From an uncultured Bacilli bacterium (lineage in GTDB: Bacteria > Bacillota_I > Bacilli_A > RF39 > UBA660): 17,077 nucleotides of DNA. The notes beneath the pieces are model-generated. The model was given only the letters and a program-made list of their open reading frames with translations, did no database searches and was not told where the DNA came from. The stretch is from the NCBI GenBank assembly GCA_910584255.1, contig CAJTXV010000034.1, positions 1 to 17,077 of the forward strand. Reading direction: 5' to 3'. Position 1 is the stretch's first letter. Every line of letters begins with the position of its first letter. Shown here piece by piece: positions 1 to 7,209 of this stretch. A program made the position numbers and the translations under genes.

Positions 1-296
1 AATAATGCTTGATCAATTTTACTGTTTGCTTCTAAATTTATAGAATAATTTTTAACTTTTAAAAATAAATCCATTCTTCCTGTTTTTAGGGACATATGAT
101 GAGATGGTAATTCTACATTTTGAAATTGTCCTTCCTTTTCAATTTCCTCTTTTGTTATGGGCATAAACCTTTCTAGAATAAATCCTAAATATTCCTTATG
201 ATGTGTCATAATTCTTTTAAATACTGGATCCATAATTCCAGGTAATACTTTTTTGTTTTCTAATAATTCTTGATATAATCTTTTGTTTTGAACCAT
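1..296 (-). CDS. Rpn-like PD-(D/E)XK nuclease family protein, partial (3' end outside window)
   Basis: An open frame starts at the ATG at 296 (reverse strand) and runs off the left edge, giving 98 codons. A TAGGAGG ribosome site lies 7 bases upstream (304-310). The protein begins MVQNKRLYQELL, continues with DPVFKRIM near residue 23, and reaches GRMDLFLKVKNYSINLEAN near residues 73-91. The D76 plus E-x-N (89-91) spacing resembles the D...E-x-Q/N core of Rpn-type (PD-(D/E)XK nuclease family transposase) proteins. These are common multicopy genes in gut Firmicutes. The family has DNA nuclease/recombination-promoting activity in E. coli Rpn proteins; the role here is unknown. The catalytic C-terminal part is missing from the window, so the assignment is moderate. 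It is transcribed divergently from the ucpA-like gene. Confidence 0.55.
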   Translation of the reverse strand, partial: MVQNKRLYQELLENKKVLPGIMDPVFKRIMTHHKEYLGFILERFMPITKEEIEKEGQFQNVELPSHHMSLKTGRMDLFLKVKNYSINLEANSKIDQAL

Positions 297-331
297 TCCA
301 AAACCTCCTATTTGCTAAAATTTTAAGGTGC

Positions 332-343
332 ATTTGATCAAAT
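332..343. repeat. 12-bp perfect palindrome in the Rpn-like gene leader
   Basis: ATTTGATCAAAT reads the same on both strands. It lies just downstream of the predicted transcript start and upstream of the ribosome site, a position suited to a repressor operator. AT-rich palindromes of this length can also arise by chance. Confidence 0.35.
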
Positions 344-351
344 ACAATCTC

Positions 352-380
352 ACTATAACAAAAGAAAAATGGCTTGTAAA
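352..380 (-). promoter_or_regulatory. SigA-type promoter for the Rpn-like gene
   Basis: On the reverse strand a TTTACA -35 (375-380) is separated by exactly 17 bases from a TATAGT -10 (352-357), each 5/6 matches to consensus. The predicted transcript start is near 345, about 50 bases ahead of the ATG. Confidence 0.6.
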
Positions 381-537
381 ATGGGCAAAAATAGATTTTT
401 AATAGAAAAAATAGGATGAATTCTTTGAAATCTTCTAATGAAAATTCAAAATTCAAATTCAATTTCTATTTAAATTTTTGAAAAGTATATATTTTTAACT
501 TTTTTTAGTTTTTTTTCATTTCTTTAATATGATATAC

Positions 538-560
538 TATAATAAACAAAATGAGAGGAG
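538..560 (+). promoter_or_regulatory. Probable -10 and ribosome site for ucpA-like gene
   Basis: A TATAAT hexamer at 538-543 (overlapping TATACT at 533-538) follows a stretch of T runs; no good -35 is visible at 16-18 bases spacing. An AGAGGAG ribosome site at 554-560 lies 6 bases before the ATG at 567 and fixes the start. This leaves a leader of only about 15 bases. Confidence 0.4.
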
Positions 561-566
561 ATTTGT

Positions 567-1364
567 ATGGAAAAATTAGAAGGACGTGTTGCCATTATAA
601 CAGGGGGAGCCATGGGAAATGGACTAGGAATTGTAAAGGTATTTTTACGACATATGGCGAATGTTATTATTTTAGATTATTCAGAAGAATTAAATCAAAC
701 TTTGGAAGCATTGCACAAGGAGTATCCAAATCAGAAAGTAGAAGGGTATTTAGTAGATATTCGTGATCATGATAAAGTTCAATCTATTTGTGACAAAGTG
801 TATGAAACTTATGGGCATATTGATATTTTAGTAAATAATGCAGGAGTTGCGAAACTTGAAACATTTGAAAATATGACGGATGAAATGAGAGATTTTCATT
901 TCGATATTAATATTAAGGGAACTTGGAATGTAACAAAATCTGTAGTTCCTTATATGAAAAAGAATTCTTCTTCGTCTATTGTTAATTTATCTAGTGTTAC
1001 AGGACCAATGGTTGCAGATAGTGGAGAGGTTGCTTATGCGACGACAAAGGCAGCACTCATTGGATTTACCAAATGTTTAGCAGTAGAACTGGTATCTAAT
1101 AATATTCGAGTAAATGCCATTATGCCTGGATATATTCATACACCAATGGTTGATGGAATTGCTAAGGATACGAATGCATCGAATCCAGAAGAGGTAATTA
1201 GAGGAATTGCTGCTGGAATTCCTATGAAGAGACTAGGAACGATTGAAGAGTTAGGGGAACTTGCAGCATTTCTAGCAAGTGATGAATCTTCCTATATCAC
1301 AGGACAAGGAATCGTAATCGATGGTGGTTCTACACTCCCTGAAACGATGAGTGTTGGTGTTTAA
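567..1364 (+). CDS. ucpA: UcpA-like short-chain dehydrogenase/reductase
   Basis: A 265-residue classical SDR oxidoreductase, the usual length for the family. It has the nucleotide-binding motif TGGAMGNGLG (12-21), an Asp at the end of strand 2 (D37) that suggests NAD(H) rather than NADP(H), NNAG (90-93), a catalytic Ser around 142-143, and the Y157-x-x-x-K161 pair. The glycine motif reads G-N-G where most members have G-I-G. The segment DFHFDINIKGTWNVTK and the C-terminus IDGGSTLPETMSVGV are very close to what I recall of E. coli UcpA, so family membership is well supported. The physiological substrate is not established; E. coli UcpA has been linked to furfural tolerance. The start is set by the AGAGGAG site 6 bases upstream. 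It is followed after only two bases by the deformylase-like gene, so the two are almost certainly co-transcribed and translationally coupled. Confidence 0.85.
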   Translation: MEKLEGRVAIITGGAMGNGLGIVKVFLRHMANVIILDYSEELNQTLEALHKEYPNQKVEGYLVDIRDHDKVQSICDKVYETYGHIDILVNNAGVAKLETFENMTDEMRDFHFDINIKGTWNVTKSVVPYMKKNSSSSIVNLSSVTGPMVADSGEVAYATTKAALIGFTKCLAVELVSNNIRVNAIMPGYIHTPMVDGIAKDTNASNPEEVIRGIAAGIPMKRLGTIEELGELAAFLASDESSYITGQGIVIDGGSTLPETMSVGV

Positions 1365-1366
1365 AT

Positions 1367-1933
1367 ATGGAGGAAATAGAAAGAATTACAATTGAAGATA
1401 ACGAGTCATTTTTAAGACAAGTATCTAAAGAAGTGGATTTTAATGATACTTCTTATTTAGAAGATATTAAAAAGTTGGAATACTTCTGTACACATAACGA
1501 AGTCTTTGCAATGGCTGCTGTACAAATTGGAATTCCTAAAAGAATTATCTATTTAAGGAATACTACTTTGGATGAAGATAAGTATGGAGATTTGAGCTAT
1601 AATGAGAAAAGAGTATTTATAAATCCAGTTATTATCAGTAGAAAAGGTCGCACTAGATATTTAGAAGCATGTGCGAGTTGTGTGGACTATGCAGGAGTAG
1701 TCGAACGTCCTTATAAAATGGAAGTAGAATATTTTAAAGAGGATGGAACAAAGACAAGAGAAGTTTTAGAAGGATTTATTTCCACTGTTTTTTCTCATGA
1801 ATATGACCATTTAAATGGAATTCTTCATATGGATATTGCTAAAGAGATTATGGAAATGGATGTAGAGGAGAGGAAGAAATATCGAAGTATACATCCTTAT
1901 GAAGTTTTGAGTCAAGATGAACCATTTGATTAA
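1367..1933 (+). CDS. def: Divergent peptide deformylase
   Basis: A 188-residue protein of the peptide deformylase family, metalloenzymes that remove the formyl group from the N-terminal Met of new proteins. The metal site is intact: C102 in EACAS (the EGCLS motif) and H144-E145-Y-D-H148 (HExDH). The glutamine of motif 1 is kept (AVQIG, Q53). The motifs are nevertheless divergent: motif 1 lacks the usual G-x-G-L-A-A glycines (FAMAAVQIG), and motif 2 has Ala for Gly and Ala for Leu with an extra Cys (EACASC). It starts two bases after the ucpA-like stop without a clear ribosome site of its own, so translation probably depends on coupling. It may be an accessory or specialised deformylase rather than the housekeeping copy; the window cannot show whether a second copy exists. 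Confidence 0.8.
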   Translation: MEEIERITIEDNESFLRQVSKEVDFNDTSYLEDIKKLEYFCTHNEVFAMAAVQIGIPKRIIYLRNTTLDEDKYGDLSYNEKRVFINPVIISRKGRTRYLEACASCVDYAGVVERPYKMEVEYFKEDGTKTREVLEGFISTVFSHEYDHLNGILHMDIAKEIMEMDVEERKKYRSIHPYEVLSQDEPFD

Positions 1934-1940
1934 TAAAAAA

Positions 1941-1958
1941 GGAAAATTTTAGTTTTCC
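1941..1958 (+). other. Small hairpin after deformylase gene
   Basis: GGAAAA (1941-1946) and TTTTCC (1953-1958) form a 6-bp stem. It is not followed by a T run, so it looks like a 3'UTR structure rather than a terminator. Confidence 0.25.
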
Positions 1959-1988
1959 ATGATGTAATTTATATTCTTCGTGTAATTT

Positions 1989-2002
1989 TGTAGTAAACTA
2001 CA
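1989..2002. repeat. 14-bp palindrome TGTAGTAAACTACA
   Basis: Two perfect 6-base arms (TGTAGT/ACTACA) flank AA. It lies about 110 bases upstream of the phosphoketolase -35 and 55 bases after the deformylase stop. It could be an operator or part of a 3'UTR structure; no known regulator is assigned. Confidence 0.35.
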
Positions 2003-2010
2003 CAATATTT

Positions 2011-2053
2011 GAGACACTAGATAGATGGTATCATTATATCTTAAGTCTCTTTT
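2011..2053 (+). terminator. Probable terminator of the ucpA-def unit
   Basis: GAGAC (2011-2015) pairs with GTCTC (2045-2049) and, further in, AGATA (2019-2023) pairs with TATCT (2037-2041), followed by TTTTATTTTATT. The stem has internal mismatches, so termination strength is uncertain. Confidence 0.45.
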
Positions 2054-2115
2054 ATTTTATTCATTGGTAATATTTCATATTTCATTTGAATTTTCAAATT
2101 CTTTGACAGAAGTAA

Positions 2116-2165
2116 TTGAGTTTTTTTTGTAATTATTATATAATTTAATTAGAATAAAAGGAGAG
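2116..2165 (+). promoter_or_regulatory. Phosphoketolase promoter and ribosome site
   Basis: TTGAGT (2116-2121), a 17-base spacer and a perfect TATAAT (2139-2144) make a good vegetative promoter, with a start near 2151. An AAGGAGAG ribosome site (2158-2165) precedes the ATG at 2170 by 4 bases. A better -35 match, TTGACA at 2103-2108, is too far from any -10. Confidence 0.55.
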
Positions 2166-2169
2166 AATC

Positions 2170-4596
2170 ATGAAAGAAGAAAAGGGAATTTTAAGTGATA
2201 AAGAATTAGAAACTATAGATCGTTATTTCCGTGCAGTGAACTATTTATCAGCTGGACAACTTTATTTACGAGATAATCCATTATTAAGAAGACCATTGGT
2301 GAAGGAAGATTTAAAGAAAAATATTGTAGGTCATTGGGGAACAGCGCCAGGGCAGAATTTTATATATACTCATTTAAACCGCGTGATTAAGAAATATGAT
2401 CTTAACATGATTTATATTTCTGGACCAGGACATGGTGGACAGGCGATGGTTTCTAATGTTTATTTAGAAGGAACCTATAGTGAAATTTATCCACAAATTA
2501 CAGAAGATGAGGAAGGGCTTCAGAAATTATTTAAACAATTTAGTTTTCCAGGCGGAATTTCTTCACATGTAGCACCTGAAACACCAGGTTCCATTAATGA
2601 GGGCGGAGAACTTGGATATAGTCTTTCTCATGCCTATGGAGCTGTTTTAGATAATGAAGAATTAATTGCTGCTTGTGTTGTAGGGGATGGGGAAGCAGAA
2701 ACGGGTCCTCTTGCGACTTCTTGGCATTTAAATAAATTTTTAAATCCTAGGCTTGATGGAGTCGTATTACCCATTCTTCATTTAAATGGCTATAAAATTG
2801 CAAATCCAACTGTATTTTCTAGAATTACAAAGGATGAAAGAATTCAATTTTTTGAAGGTTGTGGTTGGAGACCATTTACTGTATCTGGGGATGATCCAAA
2901 AGTTTTACATCAAAAGATGGCTGAAACACTTGATATGGTAATTGAAGAAATTAAAGAAATTAAAAGAATTGCTCATCAGACTAAAATTGATTTTCGTCCT
3001 AAGTGGCCAATGATTATTTTAGAAACACCAAAGGGATGGACTGGACCAAGAGAAGTAGCAGGTAAGATGATTGAAAATAGTTTTCGTGCCCATCAAGTAC
3101 CGATTCCAATCGATGGCAATCATCCAGAAAATATCAAATTACTAGAGGATTGGTTAAAGAGTTATCATCCTGAAGAATTATTTGATGAACAAGGTAAAGT
3201 TCGTGATGACATTAAATCTTTCCTTCCTAAAAAGGAGTCCCGTATGGGAGCGAATCCTCATACAAATGGAGGATTGCTGTTAAAAGAATTACGTTTACCA
3301 GATTTTAGAGATTATGCAGTTTCCGTTTCTTATCCAGGAGAGACCGTTGCACAAGATATGATGGAACTTGGAAAATATATTCGTGATGTTATTGATGATA
3401 ATGAAAGTAGTAAAAATTTTCGTATTTTTGGTCCAGATGAGGCACTGTCTAATCGTTTAAATTATGTTTTTGAAAAGACTTCGAGGCAGTGGAATGTAGA
3501 ACGATTTGGAAGTGATGAATTTTTATCTTCTTCTGGTAGGGTCATTGATTCATATTTATCTGAACATTTTTGTGAAGGTGCTTTAGAAGGTTATTTGTTG
3601 ACAGGTCGACATGGTTTTATTCATAGTTATGAAGCATTTGCGAGAATTATTGATTCTATGGTAAGTCAACATGCAAAGTGGCTCAAAGTTTCTAAGGAGC
3701 TTTCTTGGAGACGAGATATTTCTTCTTTAAATTATATTCTGACTTCTCATATTTGGCAGCAGGATCACAATGGATATACTCATCAAGATCCTGGATTTTT
3801 GAATCACATTGCGACTAAGAAGGCAGATATTTCTAGAATGTATTTGCCTCCTGATGCAAATTGTTTACTTTCTTGTTTTGATCACTGTATCAAGAGTAAG
3901 AATTATGTGAATGTGATTATTGCAAGCAAGCATCCACGTCCACAATGGTTAACCATGGAGCAAGCAGTCAAGCATTGTACAGAGGGAATTGGTATTTGGT
4001 CTTGGGCAAGTAACGATAAAAATCACGAACCAGATATTGTAATGGCTTGTTGTGGAGATACGCCAACCCTAGAAACTCTTGCTGCCGTATCCATTCTTAG
4101 AAAGTGGTTCCCAGAACTGAAGATTCGTGTAATCAATGTTGTTGATTTAATGAGATTACAGTCTAATCATGAACATCCTCATGGATTATCTGATTCTGAG
4201 TATGATGCTTTATTTACAAAAGATAAACCAATTATTTTTGCATTTCATGGCTATCCTTCTTTGATTCATCAGATTGCTTATAAACGAACGAATAATCATC
4301 TCCATGTACATGGATATCAAGAAGAGGGAACGATTACTACTCCATTTGATATGAGGGTTCAAAACCACTTAGATAGATTCCATTTGGTGATGGATGCCTT
4401 AAAATATTTACCAACGCTTGGTAATCGTGGTGGTGCTTTAATGCAATGGTGTAAAGATAAATTAGTAGAACATAAGCAATATATTTATGAACACGGTGAA
4501 GACTTAGAAGAGATTAGAAATTGGTCTTGGAAAGAGTCTATGAAAGATATTGAACACTGGTCTTGGAAAAGAGAAATCGAAAGTCCAGAAAATTAA
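2170..4596 (+). CDS. xpkA: Xylulose-5-phosphate/fructose-6-phosphate phosphoketolase
   Basis: An 808-residue thiamine-diphosphate enzyme of full family length. Phosphoketolases split xylulose 5-phosphate (often also fructose 6-phosphate) with inorganic phosphate into acetyl phosphate and glyceraldehyde 3-phosphate (or erythrose 4-phosphate). They are cytosolic and central to heterolactic and bifid-shunt fermentation. Visible family motifs include GHWGTAPGQNF (54-64), SGPGHGGQ (84-91), the block SHVAPETPGSINEGGELGYS (132-151), and the ThDP/Mg motif GDGEAETGP (172-180) ending at N188-K189. The C-terminal region carries WQQDHNGYTHQDPG and ASKHPRPQW, both typical of the family. The start has a good ribosome site. 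It stands alone with its own promoter and terminator. Substrate preference (C5 against C6) cannot be read from the sequence by eye. Confidence 0.96.
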   Translation: MKEEKGILSDKELETIDRYFRAVNYLSAGQLYLRDNPLLRRPLVKEDLKKNIVGHWGTAPGQNFIYTHLNRVIKKYDLNMIYISGPGHGGQAMVSNVYLEGTYSEIYPQITEDEEGLQKLFKQFSFPGGISSHVAPETPGSINEGGELGYSLSHAYGAVLDNEELIAACVVGDGEAETGPLATSWHLNKFLNPRLDGVVLPILHLNGYKIANPTVFSRITKDERIQFFEGCGWRPFTVSGDDPKVLHQKMAETLDMVIEEIKEIKRIAHQTKIDFRPKWPMIILETPKGWTGPREVAGKMIENSFRAHQVPIPIDGNHPENIKLLEDWLKSYHPEELFDEQGKVRDDIKSFLPKKESRMGANPHTNGGLLLKELRLPDFRDYAVSVSYPGETVAQDMMELGKYIRDVIDDNESSKNFRIFGPDEALSNRLNYVFEKTSRQWNVERFGSDEFLSSSGRVIDSYLSEHFCEGALEGYLLTGRHGFIHSYEAFARIIDSMVSQHAKWLKVSKELSWRRDISSLNYILTSHIWQQDHNGYTHQDPGFLNHIATKKADISRMYLPPDANCLLSCFDHCIKSKNYVNVIIASKHPRPQWLTMEQAVKHCTEGIGIWSWASNDKNHEPDIVMACCGDTPTLETLAAVSILRKWFPELKIRVINVVDLMRLQSNHEHPHGLSDSEYDALFTKDKPIIFAFHGYPSLIHQIAYKRTNNHLHVHGYQEEGTITTPFDMRVQNHLDRFHLVMDALKYLPTLGNRGGALMQWCKDKLVEHKQYIYEHGEDLEEIRNWSWKESMKDIEHWSWKREIESPEN

Positions 4597-4635
4597 AAGG
4601 CTTCCTCTAATATTAGTGGGAGTCTTTCTTTTAAA
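4596..4635. terminator. Bidirectional terminator between phosphoketolase and sirtuin genes
   Basis: A 10-bp stem (4596-4605 with 4618-4627, including three G-T pairs) surrounds a 12-base loop that itself contains the palindrome CTAATATTAG. TTTCTTTT follows on the plus strand and TTTTAATTTT on the minus strand, so it can serve both convergent genes. Confidence 0.75.
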
Positions 4636-5353
4636 TATTTAAGTTTTTAAATACGTTTCCTAGAGAGTCATGGATGACGAGTGTAGCGCTTGAATCAAAA
4701 CTAGTTTCATCTCGATTGATAATCACTAAGTTTTTTCCACCAAAATAGTGGATAAAGCTACTGGCAGGATAAACAGTTAAGGAAGTACCTGCAATGATTA
4801 ATAAATCAGCATTTTTTAGTACATTTATTGTTTCATGAATCGTTTCTTCGTCTAATGGTTCTTCATATAAAACAACATCTGGCTTGATGATTCCACCACA
4901 ACTACAAGTAGGAATTTCTGTGTTTTCGTTAAAAATAGATTCAGGTCCATACTTTTTTTTACAATTTCTGCATGTATTTCTATAAATACTTCCATGGAGT
5001 TCCAGTACTTTTTTAGAACCAGCTTTTGTATGAAGCCCATCGATATTTTGGGTGATAATGGCTTTTAGCTTTCCTTTTTCTTCTAGTTTCTTTAAGGAAT
5101 GATGACAAATATTAGGTTTTACCTCTAAACAATTTAACTTATCCTTATAAAACTTAAAAAATTCTTTTGGCTTTTCTTCAAAGAATGTATGGCTTAGAAT
5201 CTCTTCAGGGGGATAATCATATTTCATATGATAAAGTCCATCTTGACTTCTAAAATCGGGAATACCACTTTCAGTAGACACACCTGCTCCTCCAAAAAAG
5301 ACAACCTGATTACTGTCATCGATTAATGCCTTAAGTTTTTTAATTTTTTCCAT
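4631..5353 (-). CDS. cobB: NAD-dependent protein deacylase, Sir2 family
   Basis: A 240-residue bacterial sirtuin. It removes acetyl (or other acyl) groups from lysines, consuming NAD and releasing nicotinamide and O-acyl-ADP-ribose. The NAD site shows GAGVSTESGIPDFRS (22-36) and TQNIDGLH (101-108), with the catalytic His in LELHGS (H120). A four-cysteine zinc site is complete (C128, C131, C150, C152). GTSLTVYPAS (189-198) is the conserved late NAD-contact segment. The start is supported by an AAAGGAAG ribosome site (5363-5370) 9 bases upstream. A link to acetyl-phosphate metabolism is tempting, because the convergent neighbour makes acetyl phosphate, which acetylates lysines non-enzymatically; that is inference from adjacency only. 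The srtN name is used for related Bacillus proteins. Confidence 0.93.
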   Translation of the reverse strand: MEKIKKLKALIDDSNQVVFFGGAGVSTESGIPDFRSQDGLYHMKYDYPPEEILSHTFFEEKPKEFFKFYKDKLNCLEVKPNICHHSLKKLEEKGKLKAIITQNIDGLHTKAGSKKVLELHGSIYRNTCRNCKKKYGPESIFNENTEIPTCSCGGIIKPDVVLYEEPLDEETIHETINVLKNADLLIIAGTSLTVYPASSFIHYFGGKNLVIINRDETSFDSSATLVIHDSLGNVFKNLNI

Positions 5354-5376
5354 AAAATCACGCTTCCTTTATGATT

Positions 5377-5382
5377 ATTATA
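5377..5382 (-). promoter_or_regulatory. Possible -10 for the sirtuin gene
   Basis: TATAAT on the reverse strand, with no convincing -35. It would give a start near 5370, right at the ribosome site, so the leader would be very short. Confidence 0.3.
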
Positions 5383-5401
5383 CAACAACTATGGAATTTC
5401 G

Positions 5402-5410
5402 TGATATAAT
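5402..5410 (+). promoter_or_regulatory. Extended -10 promoter of the cysteine-rich gene
   Basis: TGATATAAT is a perfect TATAAT (5405-5410) with a TG extension, which compensates for the absent -35. Transcription should begin near 5417. This places the upstream in-frame ATG at 5391 outside the message and decides the start at 5436. Confidence 0.55.
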
Positions 5411-5435
5411 AGTGATACATTTTAAGAGGTGTAAT

Positions 5436-5987
5436 ATGGCAGTCATGGATTTAAAGGTGAATAAGATTCGAAGTCGGAAGGATCAATCTATTTATAATAA
5501 GACAAAACGATATTTAGAGAAAATGAATGAGGCAGGCATTGAAGAAAAAATGAAAGTAATCGATCAAATCTTAGAAAAAGAAGATGGGGAGGAAAGATAT
5601 AGTTATCTATATGATATTCTTTGTGATTATTTAGATCAGGAATTTAGAGATAAAAATATTTGTGGTTTCTCAAATAATATTTGTAAAAAAAGATGCCATA
5701 TGATAGAAAATGGGAAAAAGAAAGATACTTATGATAATGGATGTTGTTATAGTTATCTTCATAAAAGAGATTGTGAACATTTAAATGTACCTTATGGATG
5801 CAAAATTAAGAATCTGGGATGTAAAACATTTACTTGTTCTTATTTAAAAAAGCAGGGAATTGATTATCGGCTCAATCGGATTTATTTATCGAGGTATTTT
5901 TTTAATTCTCGTCAAAAGTTTTATATTGAAAATATATTCTTTGTAGATAAGGATGTGATTATGGAAGGTATTATGAAAAGGAGGTAA
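5436..5987 (+). CDS. Cysteine-rich protein of unknown function
   Basis: The preferred start is the ATG at 5436: it has an AAGAGGTG site 4 bases upstream and lies after the extended -10, whereas the in-frame ATG at 5391 overlaps the promoter. The product is 183 residues with a lysine/arginine-rich helical N-terminal third (to about 60). A dense cysteine section follows, with Cys at 63, 76, 83, 87, 103, 104, 113, 122, 129 and 134. Recognisable spacing is C-x6-C-x3-C, then NGCCYSY, then C-x8-C-x6-C-x4-C. The C-terminal tail has no Cys. This looks like a metal (zinc or iron-sulfur) binding module. I recall similar uncharacterised cysteine-rich proteins in Firmicutes but cannot name a family. There is no signal peptide, so the Cys are more likely metal ligands than disulfides. 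The stop overlaps the ribosome site of the next gene. Confidence 0.75.
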   Translation: MAVMDLKVNKIRSRKDQSIYNKTKRYLEKMNEAGIEEKMKVIDQILEKEDGEERYSYLYDILCDYLDQEFRDKNICGFSNNICKKRCHMIENGKKKDTYDNGCCYSYLHKRDCEHLNVPYGCKIKNLGCKTFTCSYLKKQGIDYRLNRIYLSRYFFNSRQKFYIENIFFVDKDVIMEGIMKRR

Positions 5988-5992
5988 ATGGA

Positions 5993-6739
5993 ATGTATGA
6001 TTATCAAGGAAAAGTAGTTTGGGTTACTGGGAGTTCTAGAGGAATTGGAGAAGCTTGTATAAAAAAATTTGCTTCTTGTCATGCTTCTGTTGTTATTCAT
6101 TTTCATAAAGAAAGAAAACGAGCTTTAGAGGTTCAAAAATTGATAGAAGAAGAGTACCATGTTCCAACTCTTCTAGTTCAGGGGGATATCTCTAAAGAAG
6201 AGGATGTAAAAAGAATGGTGAATGAAGTAATTTCTCATTTTAAAAGAATTGATGTGTTAGTAAATAATGCTGCAATTTCAAGGGATAGTTATATTGCAGA
6301 AAAAACAAGAAGTGAGTTTCTAGAGGTTTTGGATGTTAACTTAATTGGAACATTTTTGATGACTAAATATGTTGCAGAGCATATGATTTCTAATGAATCA
6401 GGAAATATTATTTTTATTGCTTCTACGAATGGAATTGATACGAATAACGTCTGGTCTCTAGACTATGATGCTTCTAAAGCTGGAATTCTTTCGATAATGC
6501 GTAATTTTTCACTTCAGTATGCACCTACTTTAAGAGTAAATAGTGTTGCGCCTGGTTGGGTAGATACAGAAAGTGTTTTAGAAATGAATCCAGATATTTA
6601 TCAAGTAGAAAAGGAAAAATGTTTATTAAAGCGTTTTGCTTTACCAGAAGAAATTGCATCCGTTGTTTGTTTTGTTGCATCGAGTGAGGCATCTTATATT
6701 AATAATAGTATCATTCGTGTAGATGGGGGCATAGTATAA
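5993..6739 (+). CDS. FabG-like short-chain dehydrogenase/reductase
   Basis: A 248-residue classical SDR with the nucleotide motif TGSSRGIG (12-19), NNAA (91-94), the segment DVNLIGTF, catalytic S144, Y158-x-x-x-K162, PGWVDT (187-192) and a C-terminal RVDGG. The HFHKERKR segment after strand 2 is basic, which favours NADP(H). Length and motifs match the 3-oxoacyl-ACP reductase (FabG) subgroup, but that subgroup is broad and the substrate cannot be fixed. It is not in a fatty-acid gene cluster, so it is probably not the housekeeping FabG. The ATG at 5993 has an AAAGGAGG site (5977-5984) inside the end of the previous gene. Another ATG at 5988 is out of frame. It shares only the general SDR pattern with the UcpA-like protein upstream. 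Confidence 0.85.
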   Translation: MYDYQGKVVWVTGSSRGIGEACIKKFASCHASVVIHFHKERKRALEVQKLIEEEYHVPTLLVQGDISKEEDVKRMVNEVISHFKRIDVLVNNAAISRDSYIAEKTRSEFLEVLDVNLIGTFLMTKYVAEHMISNESGNIIFIASTNGIDTNNVWSLDYDASKAGILSIMRNFSLQYAPTLRVNSVAPGWVDTESVLEMNPDIYQVEKEKCLLKRFALPEEIASVVCFVASSEASYINNSIIRVDGGIV

Positions 6740-6762
6740 TCTCTATTTAGGGGGGAAATCAA

Positions 6763-7203
6763 ATGGTTAGAGTAGAAGTTATACCAAATCGAGATATTTT
6801 GGATATTAGTAGTTATGATGAAGTTTCCTATACTTCAAACCATGGGGATTTGTTTCGTGAATTTTGCCACAAATATAATATTCCTATTTCACTTCCTTAT
6901 ATTGGTGGGCAGTATTGGGCAGAACCGATTGCGAAGTTAGGGCATATTGCTATTTTTTCAGATGCTTTTTCAGTATGTGCTTATGCATTTTATCAATTAA
7001 ATTATCAACAAAGGATTCAGGTTATAGAGAAAAAAGAGGAGTGGAAGCAAAGTAAATTTTCAGGAGTGATTGTCGATGAGCGAGGAATTGTTGATAAATT
7101 TGATTCTGTCTTATTAGGAACTTCTAACGAAAAGGTAATTGGTCGTTTTGCCTATGAATTAACACATGTTCCTAATCCTTTAAAAATGAAATATAGGAGG
7201 TGA
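6763..7203 (+). CDS. Hypothetical protein, first of a tandem paralog pair
   Basis: A 146-residue protein of no family I recognise. It starts at an ATG 7 bases after a strong AGGGGGG site (6749-6755). No signal peptide or membrane segment is evident. Landmarks are NHGDLFREFC (26-35), a Tyr/Trp before IAKLG (56-60), a hydrophobic stretch HIAIFSDAFSVCAYAFY, and a QQ (82-83) followed by KKEEWKQSK. The same landmarks occur in the same order and at similar spacing in the next protein (HG-x5-FC, IA-x-LG, then Q 23 residues after the Gly, then QSK). I therefore take the two as diverged tandem duplicates. The stop is TGA inside the AGGAGGTGA ribosome site of the next gene, so expression should be tightly coupled. 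Confidence 0.75.
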   Translation: MVRVEVIPNRDILDISSYDEVSYTSNHGDLFREFCHKYNIPISLPYIGGQYWAEPIAKLGHIAIFSDAFSVCAYAFYQLNYQQRIQVIEKKEEWKQSKFSGVIVDERGIVDKFDSVLLGTSNEKVIGRFAYELTHVPNPLKMKYRR

Positions 7204-7209
7204 TTCTAA

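Noticed and set aside
217..462. Reverse-strand open frame overlapping the Rpn-like gene start
   Set aside because: It spans the promoter and overlaps the better-supported frame that starts at 296 with a TAGGAGG site.
2103..2108. TTGACA considered as the phosphoketolase -35
   Set aside because: No -10 hexamer lies 16-18 bases downstream; TTGAGT at 2116 is correctly spaced from TATAAT.
5391..5435. Upstream in-frame ATG extending the cysteine-rich protein by 15 residues
   Set aside because: It overlaps a TGATATAAT extended -10 and has no ribosome site; ATG 5436 has both a site and the right position.
7194..7209. UGA read as tryptophan (Mycoplasma-type code)
   Set aside because: The large genes are open with TGG tryptophans and no in-frame TGA; the single TGA stop at 7201-7203 fits normal termination and coupling.
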